Shown here: positions 51,658 through 59,333 of the stretch, one piece after another
How the letters are laid out: each line of letters begins with the position of its first letter
How positions within the stretch are numbered: the stretch's first letter is position 1
From: Pseudomonas fluorescens
GTDB lineage: Bacteria; Pseudomonadota; Gammaproteobacteria; Pseudomonadales; Pseudomonadaceae
DNA length: 64,000 bases
Direction of reading: 5' to 3'
Assembly (NCBI RefSeq): GCF_902497875.1
Contig: NZ_CABVHY010000003.1
Coordinates: forward strand, 62,001-126,000
Notes under the pieces: generated by a model
What the model was told of the DNA's origin: nothing
The model's input: only the letters and a program-made list of their open reading frames with translations
The model's database searches: none
Program-made: the position numbers and the translations under genes

Positions 51658-51690
51658 GCAGGACTGAATTAAGACTAAACTCAGTCCTGC
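51658..51690. promoter_or_regulatory. Operator/promoter dyad of toxin-antitoxin operon
   Basis: Perfect 10-bp arms GCAGGACTGA and TCAGTCCTGC enclose an AT-rich 13-base centre, ending 21 bases before the antitoxin start. This is the expected autoregulation site for a Phd-type antitoxin. Confidence 0.65.
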
Positions 51691-51711
51691 TCACCCAAAC
51701 GAGATAACACC

Positions 51712-51984
51712 ATGAAGCTTTCATCCCAGATAAAGCCCATCAGCTATCTGAAAAGCCATACAGCTGAGATCGTCAAGACCATTACCGAGAGTCGGGAGCC
51801 TTTGGTCATAACCCAAAACGGCGAAGCAAAACTGGTAGTGATGGATGTAAAGAGTTTCGAAGAGCAGGAAGATACGATGGCCCTGCTAAAGCTACTCGCG
51901 ATGGGCAATCGCGAGATTGACGAGGGCAAATTCAGAGATGCGGAGGACGTTTTTGCAGAGCTGGATAAGGCCGATCATCAATGA
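51712..51984 (+). CDS. Type II antitoxin, Phd/YefM family
   Basis: A 90-residue antitoxin. The N-terminal Phd/YefM DNA-binding domain (about 1-60) has the typical ISYLKSHTAEIVKTI and EPLVITQNGEAKLVVMD segments; the acidic C-terminal tail (about 60-90) would bind the toxin. It overlaps the toxin gene by four bases (ATGA), which couples translation. It is visibly richer in A and T than flanking genes, suggesting acquisition. Confidence 0.9.
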   Translation: MKLSSQIKPISYLKSHTAEIVKTITESREPLVITQNGEAKLVVMDVKSFEEQEDTMALLKLLAMGNREIDEGKFRDAEDVFAELDKADHQ

Positions 51985-52313
51985 GCTTTAATGTCGTCAT
52001 TCTTCAGTCCGCAGAAACAGACCTCAAAGAACTACGTAGCTATATCACAAAACAATTCTCTGCCCAGACGTGGCGAAGCACCTACGCCAATCTAAAGACA
52101 GCAATCCGACATTTGGGGCCACTGCCTTATGCAGGATCAATCCCCGAAGAGATCGAGAAGCTAAATCTCAGCCAGTACCGACAGATTTTGTCAGGAATGA
52201 ACCGAATCATTTATGAGGTGCGAGACCAGACTGTCTTCATCCACATCATTGCCGACACCCGAAAAAACCTGCCAACACTGTTGATGAAACGGCTTCTGCA
52301 CGTGAATCCGTGA
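51981..52313 (+). CDS. Type II toxin, RelE/ParE family
   Basis: A 110-residue RelE/ParE-fold protein: helical start LQSAETDLKELRSYITKQFSAQTW, then LPYAGSIPEEI, YRQILSGMNRIIYEV, VFIHIIADTRKNL. The long N-terminal helical hairpin and absence of the RelE His/Arg catalytic set point to the ParE side (gyrase poison) rather than a ribosome-dependent nuclease, but this is not certain. Last gene of the two-gene module. Confidence 0.88.
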   Translation: MSFNVVILQSAETDLKELRSYITKQFSAQTWRSTYANLKTAIRHLGPLPYAGSIPEEIEKLNLSQYRQILSGMNRIIYEVRDQTVFIHIIADTRKNLPTLLMKRLLHVNP

Positions 52314-52326
52314 GTTTACGTAGTGC

Positions 52327-52929
52327 TTAGAACCGAGATCCCGGCTCACGCAAAAACGCCAACTCTTCAGGCGTGGAAACCCGCCCAAGCACGTTGTTGC
52401 GATGGGGAAACCGGCCAAACCGGGCGATGATTTTCTGATGCTTTTCGGCGTAATCGAGATGATCGGCAAACACTGGCTGATCGGCCAATGGCTGTTCTGC
52501 CTGCAAGGCTACAAAACGCGACACGCCTTCGTTCTGCACCGCGAGGTTTTCGCAATGTTCGAACACCAGGTAGATGAACGCCCGGCGCATGGCCGGCAGT
52601 TGCCGATCGAAATCCGCGGCAATCCCTTGAGCCACCAGCGCTTGAGCACGCAGGTCACCCGAAAAGGCTTTGGGGGTTTCGCGATAGATCATACGTGGCA
52701 ATTGATCGAGCAACAGCACCAAGGCCAGCCAGCCTTGCGGGCATTGCGCCCACTCAGCCAATTCGCCGGCCAGTGCCTGCTCGACCCAGGCCCCGAAACG
52801 CTCACGCGCTTCGAGGTCCTGGCTGTCGCGCTTGCCGAACCACAACCTGCCCTTTTCAGCTACCACTTCGGCTGGAGACTCGGCTGAACCGAACCACCAA
52901 TCGAGCAACGGCTGCCAAGGCGCAGGCAT
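52327..52929 (-). CDS. DUF924 family protein
   Basis: A 200-residue helical protein of the DUF924 family (TPR-like fold). Recognisable are the N-terminal LLDWWFG, LWFGKRD, LLDQLPRMIYR, FIYLVFEHCENL, HLDYAEKHQKIIARFGRFPHRN, and the C-terminal TPEELAFL. ATG 52929 has AAGGAG seven bases upstream, placed in the last codons of fbp, so it is translated from the fbp transcript. Function unknown. Confidence 0.85.
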   Translation of the reverse strand: MPAPWQPLLDWWFGSAESPAEVVAEKGRLWFGKRDSQDLEARERFGAWVEQALAGELAEWAQCPQGWLALVLLLDQLPRMIYRETPKAFSGDLRAQALVAQGIAADFDRQLPAMRRAFIYLVFEHCENLAVQNEGVSRFVALQAEQPLADQPVFADHLDYAEKHQKIIARFGRFPHRNNVLGRVSTPEELAFLREPGSRF

Positions 52930-52933
52930 GGGT

Positions 52934-53944
52934 TTACTCCTTGTGGTAAGCGGTGACGCGTTCAACTTCTTCTTTCGAGCCAAGGAACACCGCTACACGC
53001 TGGTGCAAGCCTTCAGGCTGAATGTCGAGAATCCGTTGATGGCCGTCGGTAGAAATACCACCAGCCTGCTCGACCAGGAACGACATCGGGTTGGCTTCGT
53101 ACATCAGGCGCAGTTTGCCCGGCTTTGATGGGTCGCGGTTGTCGCGCGGGTACATGAACAGGCCACCACGAGTCAGGATCCGGTGCACGTCGGCAACCAT
53201 CGCGGCAATCCAGCGCATGTTGAAGTTCTTTTTCAGCGGACCTTCTTCACCGGCCAGCAATTCGTTGACGTAGCGCTGTACCGGAGCTTCCCAGTGACGC
53301 TGGTTGGACATGTTGATAGCGAATTCCTGGGTGGCTTCCGGGATCTTGATGTCTTCGTGGGTCAGCACGAAGCTGCCCATTTCACGGTCCAGGGTGAAGC
53401 CTTTGACGCCGTCGCCCAGGGTCAGCACCAGCATGGTTTGCGGGCCGTAGATGGCGTAGCCGGCAGCGACTTGTTCGGTACCCGGCTGCAGGAAAGCCTT
53501 CTCGCTGAGGGTTTCGTTCTGGCTCAGGTGCTCGTTCGGGCAACGCAGCACCGAAAAGATGGTGCCGACCGAAACGTTGACGTCGATGTTCGACGAACCG
53601 TCCAGCGGGTCGAAAACCAGCAGGTAGGCGCCTTTCGGATATTTGCCCGGGATCTGGTAGGCATTGTCCATTTCTTCGGACGCCATGCCGGCCAGGTGAC
53701 CACCCCATTCGTTGGCTTCGAGCAGAATTTCGTTGGAAATCACGTCGAGTTTCTTCTGCACTTCACCTTGCACGTTTTCGGTGCCCATGCTGCCCAGAAC
53801 ACCACCCAGGGCGCCTTTGGAGACGGCGTGGCTGATTTCCTTGCAAGCACGCGCCACCACTTCGATCAGGAAACGCAGATCGGCAGGAGTGTTGTTGCTG
53901 CGGGTCTGCTCAATCAAATAGCGACTCAGGGTAACGCGGGACAT
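52934..53944 (-). CDS. fbp: Fructose-1,6-bisphosphatase class I
   Basis: This gluconeogenic enzyme removes the 1-phosphate of fructose 1,6-bisphosphate. The 336-residue length is typical. The metal site is in [14 protein letters not shown], sugar-phosphate contacts lie around [19 protein letters not shown], and the N-terminal region carries the AMP/FBPase motif. It is followed by the DUF924 gene after four bases. Confidence 0.97.
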   Translation of the reverse strand: MSRVTLSRYLIEQTRSNNTPADLRFLIEVVARACKEISHAVSKGALGGVLGSMGTENVQGEVQKKLDVISNEILLEANEWGGHLAGMASEEMDNAYQIPGKYPKGAYLLVFDPLDGSSNIDVNVSVGTIFSVLRCPNEHLSQNETLSEKAFLQPGTEQVAAGYAIYGPQTMLVLTLGDGVKGFTLDREMGSFVLTHEDIKIPEATQEFAINMSNQRHWEAPVQRYVNELLAGEEGPLKKNFNMRWIAAMVADVHRILTRGGLFMYPRDNRDPSKPGKLRLMYEANPMSFLVEQAGGISTDGHQRILDIQPEGLHQRVAVFLGSKEEVERVTAYHKE

Positions 53945-54054
53945 GGATGGCTCCGGAGAAAGGGGGGGCTAAAAACCCGCGCAGTTTAACGCGAGTCGGG
54001 GCGCTTTTCCTCTTATCAGACGTGATCCGCCCCATAGAGTTCATGCGCCGGGTT

Positions 54055-54115
54055 CAGCGTAGCCCGAAACCGACCGAAGGTGGCTGAGGATTTTCCGAAG
54101 TTTCGGGCTACGCTG
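54055..54115. other. Long inverted repeat between fbp and the DUF3999 gene
   Basis: Perfect 16-bp arms CAGCGTAGCCCGAAAC and GTTTCGGGCTACGCTG are separated by 29 bases. It lies downstream of the DUF3999 stop (minus strand) and upstream of fbp. It is unlike the REP families of this window. It may be a terminator-like stem, an unrelated small mobile element or an operator. Confidence 0.6.
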
Positions 54116-54152
54116 GCCGGCAGGACACCGATTGGGCGCGAAGCACCCATCG

Positions 54153-55526
54153 TCAGGTTTGCGCCGGTGGTTTGCGCAACAGACTGAATGCCATGACCGC
54201 GAGAAAGAACACACCCAGCAACAACACCGCCCACAAACCGATTTTCTTCCAGTCGGTGCCCACGACGATCGGTGGTGTTGCAGTGGTTGACTGAGCGAAC
54301 AACAAACCACCGTCCACTTTTGCCTGACCCAAAGCCGCCAGACGCCCAGGGCTGTAATCTGGAATCAAGGTCGGCAGCGGCAGGTTTGCTGCTTTCACCG
54401 CCGAGCTGCCCAGGGCCAGGGTATACGGCGCTGCTCCGCGAGCGAGGAACACCAATTGGGTTGCCCGCACGGCAAAGTGCACGGCCGGGGCTTCAGCGCC
54501 CAGACCTCCACCGCGCTCGTCGACGACCAGCTTCAATTGCTGAACAGTCTGACCGGGCATCTGCAATTCATCTTGCACCACATCCTGGCCATTCTGGGTC
54601 AGGCGATAGAGCAACCCGCTGCTCAACGGCCGCCACGCCTGGCTGCTTTCGCGACGGCCGTACAAGGTAACGGGAGCAAGGCTGTTTGCCTGGTTCAGTT
54701 CCACCCGCAAGCGCTCGATGTTCAGGCCTGCCGGCAGTTGCCAAGTGTATTCGCCCGCCTTCACGCCAGTTCCGGCCAGCGGCTGCGACCAGATCAAGGA
54801 CAGCGGCAGGCTGTTGATGCTGGCGCTTTCCAATTGGGCAGACGTGAGGATCGGCGCCGACTGCGGGGTGTCCCACAACAAGCGCAGATACCGCGCCCGC
54901 TGCCTCGGCAAAGCGACCTCGCGCTGCTCGATCCGCTCGTCGGCAAACGTCAGGCGCGCCACCTGCCCTTCGCCCCACGATTGCCAATGCTGTAAATCGT
55001 CACTGGCTTCAATACTGAATCGCTGGAAGCCGTCACGCTCGCTGGTCCAATCGAGAATCAACTGCTGCAGCGGCGCCTTGACTGCACTGGCTTCCAGCAA
55101 CCAGCCACGCAGCACTTCTTCGCCTGCTTCAATCTGGCTGGAGGGCCGAACTTCTACCAGGGTACCGTTTGCATTGGTTTGCACCTGGATGCTCGGCGTG
55201 GCGTCACTGGCGTCCGTCGAGCTGTAAAGGGGGAACCATTTAACGTCGGTCAGGGCGCGATTTTCGCTGGTCTGTGCCTGCTCCCGGGCTAACGCGTAGG
55301 CCTGTACTTCACCGGCAGCGTTGAACACCCGCACGTCGCCGAGATCGGTCTGACGTGCGTTCAGTTGCACCTCTAGCGGTAATTCAAGGCGGTACCACGG
55401 CCCCTCGCCGCTCAAGGTCAACGGCATTTGGGTGGTGAAATTCCCCGGTTTTTCCTGAGCATTGGCCGACAATGCCGCACACAACCCGACAGCTCCCAAC
55501 CAGCCCAGGCTCAGCTTCTGACTCAA
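54153..55526 (-). CDS. DUF3999 membrane-anchored periplasmic protein, TTG start
   Basis: A 457-residue protein with a Sec signal peptide (LGWLGAVGLCAALSANAQ), a large beta-rich periplasmic region with discoidin-like features (RFSIEASDDLQHWQSW), and one C-terminal membrane helix (about 428-448) with a short basic tail. TTG 55526 overlaps the upstream stop as TTGA, and AAGGAG lies seven bases upstream, which supports this start. It is always paired with DUF2339 in the genomes I recall. No function is established. Confidence 0.85.
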   Translation of the reverse strand: MSQKLSLGWLGAVGLCAALSANAQEKPGNFTTQMPLTLSGEGPWYRLELPLEVQLNARQTDLGDVRVFNAAGEVQAYALAREQAQTSENRALTDVKWFPLYSSTDASDATPSIQVQTNANGTLVEVRPSSQIEAGEEVLRGWLLEASAVKAPLQQLILDWTSERDGFQRFSIEASDDLQHWQSWGEGQVARLTFADERIEQREVALPRQRARYLRLLWDTPQSAPILTSAQLESASINSLPLSLIWSQPLAGTGVKAGEYTWQLPAGLNIERLRVELNQANSLAPVTLYGRRESSQAWRPLSSGLLYRLTQNGQDVVQDELQMPGQTVQQLKLVVDERGGGLGAEAPAVHFAVRATQLVFLARGAAPYTLALGSSAVKAANLPLPTLIPDYSPGRLAALGQAKVDGGLLFAQSTTATPPIVVGTDWKKIGLWAVLLLGVFFLAVMAFSLLRKPPAQT

Positions 55527-58500
55527 GATGACACTCCTTCAGATTCATTGGCCGGCTTTCCAGCTGCCGGTTCGGTTTCGGCACGCTTGGGCGGCAGCGG
55601 CGCAAAATAGCCCACCACCAGCAGCAACACCCCCACACCGATAAAAGACACGATTCGCGCCAGCCCGCCACGGTTACTCAACTCGACAAAAAACAGTTTG
55701 GCGACCACCACGCCGATCAGCACCGCACCGATCAGCCAGACTTCGCGACGGTGACGCAAATGGCCGCCGATCATCAGACTCAGGGCAATCAGCGTCCAGA
55801 CGATCGACAGCCCGGCTTGCACCAGCATCGACTGCAGCAGCGCGTCCAGCTCGAACGGCACCCCGCCCCACTGGTGAGCGCTGCGCATCACCAGTGCGGT
55901 GAAGAAGGCGAACAACGAGACGCCAGCCATCAGCTGCGTGGCAGGTTCGACATAGTCGGCGCGAGCGGCCCATTGCGTGAGCGCACTGCGCGACCAGGCA
56001 TAAACCCCGAACAGGGCGAACAACAGCCCCAACTCCAATGGGTTGAGCAGTGGCACATAGGGCAGCGGTTCGGCGGTTCCGTCACTGGCGATGTTCGCCA
56101 GCCAGAACCAGCCAAGCATCAACACGGCCAACGGCAGCGCCGCGTAAAAGCGATACTCGGGGGAATGGCTCGAGACCGGCCACCGCCAGTTGCGAGGGGC
56201 GGCCATCAACACCAGATACAGGCTTGGTAGAATCGCCCAGCCCAGCCAGCGCCAGGCGTTGTATTGCTCGGACAACAGCAGCAGGCCGTAACGCAGCTCC
56301 AGCGCCAGTACGCCAATCAGCAGCCAGCAACCCAGGACATGGGCGACGCTCAAGGCCGTAGCGGGCAGCATCGGCGCCAAACGTCGCAACGCGAAGAAGT
56401 GCACGACAAACACCGCCACCCAAGCCAGCCAGCCGAAATGGGCTGCCGGGTGATAACGGGCGTGCCATGCCGCGACCAATACCAGACTCGCTGCCAGTAC
56501 CAGCAAGGTGCAGAGCAGACCCAGCGCCGGCCACTTCAAGCGCAAGGCCAACAGGCACCACAGCGCCACACTCAACGCCGCGACGCCGAGTAACCACGCG
56601 GCTTGCAGATCCGCCGGGGCAAAGCGCAATACTTCACTGACCAACGCCAGCGCCCACCAGGCCGCGCCCCACACCAACAGCAGTTCGGACAAACGCTGCA
56701 AGCTCAAGGCATCGAAAGCCGTTGCATGAGCGCCTCGCTGCAAGCGCCAGGCACCGACCAACGCCGCCAAGCCGAGCACCATCGGCGTCCAGAAACCGCC
56801 ATGAGCCAGTGGCCGCAGTCCTTCGCTGGACAACGATCCGAGCAGATCGGGCCCGGCAATCAGGAACGCCGCGCCGCCAATCAACTGCAACAGCAGACCA
56901 AAGACAAAACTCACACGCTGCTGCATGTACAGGCTCAGCCAGATGATCATCAGACCACTGGCGGCCCACACCGCGCTCGCCGTTTGCCATGGCAGCACAA
57001 ACAATACCGCCAGGTTGATCAGCACCAGCCCCGCCAGCAACACCACCGACAGGCCGCGTAGCAGTCGCACGTCATTGCGCACCATGTCATCACGTGCCGC
57101 CAGTAACATCCCGCCAATCAACGCCAGGCCAATCAAGGAAGCACTGAGCAAACCACTCCAACCGGCACTGAACACCGCAGAGTCGCCCTGCGCGCCTTGC
57201 AGCCGCAGGAGGAACAACGCGCCAGCGAGCAGTTGTACGGCGAAGGCATTGAACAGGAACGTCCGCGATTGCAGGCGCAGGCCGACGAACAAGGTCGCCA
57301 GCCCCGCCAGCGCCCAACTGATAGCGGTACCTTGGGTGAAGAAAAACAAGGGTGCCAGCAGATAAAGGAATGCCAAGCCGCCGCAAGCCAATACCGGCAG
57401 CGCTATACGCTCCCGGTTCGACGCTTGCCCGGGCCGGGCTTCGCGCAATTGATAGAAACTGAACAGCAAGGCTGCCCCCAACATCAACGCCCCTAGTGGC
57501 GCACCGTCCAACAGGCTGGTCTCGCCACCCCGCAGTTCACTGAGGAATGACAGCGCCGAGCCCACTTGCAGGAGCAAGGCAAACGCCCGCGCCAAGGGTC
57601 GCTGCTGACGCAGGCCGAGCCAGAAAATCCCCGCGCCTTCCACCGCCCAGGCCGCCGCCGTCCACCGCGCATCCAGTCCCAGCGGAATCGCCAGGCTGGC
57701 GAAAATCACCCCCAGTGCCAGGCAGGTTTCCCCCAGTAACAGCGCTCGCCCACCGGCGAGCAAGCGGGCCAGGCCGATATAGACAATGCCCAGCGCCAGC
57801 GCGCTGAACGCCGCGGCGAACTGCAGATGCTGGACCAGCGCGAACTGCAAGCCGAAACCAACCAGCGGCGGGCCGAACAGCATAGTGCCGTCGACATAAT
57901 CGCCCTTGCGCGCCGACCAGCGCAGCAGCGCTTCGCGGCTGGCGTCTGCGGGCGCATCGCTCAACTCCAGCAATTTTCGCCGTGCGAACAGCAGCCCGAT
58001 CGCCAGGTACATCAGGAAGAACAGAATCAGGAACGGCTCGGTGCTCCACAGCAGTTGCGCAGTGTAAGAGCGCAGCCCCCAGGCGAAACCAATACCGAAG
58101 GTGCCGACGAAACCGATCAGGTTGAGCAAGCGCCAGGCCTTGAACCAGGCAATGGCCAGGATGCCGGCGTTGAGCAAGGCGAAATAACTGAACAACGCGA
58201 CATGGTTGCCAGCCCCGGTGGAGGTCAGAATCGGCGCGGCAAAGCCACCGAGGGCCGCCACCGCAGCCAGGCCCAGCGCATCCTGGGTGATCGCCAGAAT
58301 CGCCGAGAACACTGTGACCACCACCAGCAAGCCCAAAGCGGCAGTCGGATCAAGCAGTGGATGCAGGCGCATGGCGGCGAACACCGTCAGGTACAACACC
58401 GCGATCCCCGTGCCCTGCAACATCAGCGCGTAGCTGCTGTTGCGCAGACGCAGCCACCAACCGAGCCCGAGCAGGCCCAGGGCGCAAGCTGCAACCCCCG

Positions 58501-59134
58501 CGTAACGCAGCTCGATTGGCACCACCATGCCTTCGGTGGCATAGCGCAGCAGGAACGCCAAGCCGAGAAACAACAGCAGCACACCGACCCGCAGCACGGT
58601 GTTACCGCCGAACAACCCATTGCGCGCACTGCTCATGGCGCGTTCGATCAGGTTCGGTTCACGGCGGCCTGCCGGTTTTCCCGGCGCGCTGGCAGCGGGC
58701 TCTGGTTTCCAGGCATCGACTGCTGGAGGTTTGCTCGATTGCGGCGCGGCGGCATATTGCTCGCGTTCGAGTTCCGCCGGCCAATCCCAGACCAGCTCGG
58801 GGTCCGCACGCAAAGGCGCCGGAATCGATTCCGGCGCTTCGCTCAAGACCACTTCAGGAGGGGAATAGGGTTGGGCTGCTTCACTGGCAGCAGTCGGCTC
58901 GGCAGCTCTGATTCCAGACGCTTCGAGCAGTGCCAGACGCTGCTCGACAGCCGCTAAAGCTTTTTGCGCCAGTTCCAATTGCTGGCTTTGCTGCGCCGCT
59001 TGCGAACTCAGACCCGCAAGGCGGATCGCTTGCCCGACACCAACTCCGATCAGGGCGCCAAGCAAGGCATCGCTGAAGGTCTCATCGAGCATCCAGCCCA
59101 GCACCAGCCCTGTCAGCATGAAAATCCATTGCAT
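55523..59134 (-). CDS. DUF2339 giant polytopic membrane protein
   Basis: A 1203-residue protein. An N-terminal hydrophobic segment is followed by a coiled coil (about 40-75), an acidic Pro-rich linker (about 75-165), and then more than 20 predicted membrane helices to the end. No catalytic motif is recognised. It is the first gene of a coupled pair with the DUF3999 gene. The combination suggests an envelope complex with a periplasmic partner, but the role is unknown. Confidence 0.88.
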   Translation of the reverse strand: MQWIFMLTGLVLGWMLDETFSDALLGALIGVGVGQAIRLAGLSSQAAQQSQQLELAQKALAAVEQRLALLEASGIRAAEPTAASEAAQPYSPPEVVLSEAPESIPAPLRADPELVWDWPAELEREQYAAAPQSSKPPAVDAWKPEPAASAPGKPAGRREPNLIERAMSSARNGLFGGNTVLRVGVLLLFLGLAFLLRYATEGMVVPIELRYAGVAACALGLLGLGWWLRLRNSSYALMLQGTGIAVLYLTVFAAMRLHPLLDPTAALGLLVVVTVFSAILAITQDALGLAAVAALGGFAAPILTSTGAGNHVALFSYFALLNAGILAIAWFKAWRLLNLIGFVGTFGIGFAWGLRSYTAQLLWSTEPFLILFFLMYLAIGLLFARRKLLELSDAPADASREALLRWSARKGDYVDGTMLFGPPLVGFGLQFALVQHLQFAAAFSALALGIVYIGLARLLAGGRALLLGETCLALGVIFASLAIPLGLDARWTAAAWAVEGAGIFWLGLRQQRPLARAFALLLQVGSALSFLSELRGGETSLLDGAPLGALMLGAALLFSFYQLREARPGQASNRERIALPVLACGGLAFLYLLAPLFFFTQGTAISWALAGLATLFVGLRLQSRTFLFNAFAVQLLAGALFLLRLQGAQGDSAVFSAGWSGLLSASLIGLALIGGMLLAARDDMVRNDVRLLRGLSVVLLAGLVLINLAVLFVLPWQTASAVWAASGLMIIWLSLYMQQRVSFVFGLLLQLIGGAAFLIAGPDLLGSLSSEGLRPLAHGGFWTPMVLGLAALVGAWRLQRGAHATAFDALSLQRLSELLLVWGAAWWALALVSEVLRFAPADLQAAWLLGVAALSVALWCLLALRLKWPALGLLCTLLVLAASLVLVAAWHARYHPAAHFGWLAWVAVFVVHFFALRRLAPMLPATALSVAHVLGCWLLIGVLALELRYGLLLLSEQYNAWRWLGWAILPSLYLVLMAAPRNWRWPVSSHSPEYRFYAALPLAVLMLGWFWLANIASDGTAEPLPYVPLLNPLELGLLFALFGVYAWSRSALTQWAARADYVEPATQLMAGVSLFAFFTALVMRSAHQWGGVPFELDALLQSMLVQAGLSIVWTLIALSLMIGGHLRHRREVWLIGAVLIGVVVAKLFFVELSNRGGLARIVSFIGVGVLLLVVGYFAPLPPKRAETEPAAGKPANESEGVSS

Positions 59135-59192
59135 GGTCGATATCCCTAAGCACTATCGCCAATCCGAGAAGATTAGCGCGGCCGAAATTGCC

Positions 59193-59302
59193 AAGATCGT
59201 CCGAACGCGGCCCGAGCCTGCGGCAGCTCCTACACAGATCGCGTTCACAAATGTCGCTTGTGAACACGGACCGTAGGAGCTGCCGCAGGCTGCGATCTTT
59301 TC
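59193..59302. repeat. Asymmetric REP pair with internal dyad
   Basis: The right arm GTAGGAGCTGCCGCAGGC (59273) is canonical. The left arm keeps GCCTGCGGCAGCTCCTAC (59216-59233) but its outer tip is changed. The loop holds GTTCACAA-N7-TTGTGAAC, an extra 8-bp dyad. It lies between the DUF2339 start and the glgP end and covers most of the 199-bp gap. Confidence 0.8.
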
Positions 59303-59333
59303 CGGAGCACCACAGTATATCGACGCCTAAAAC

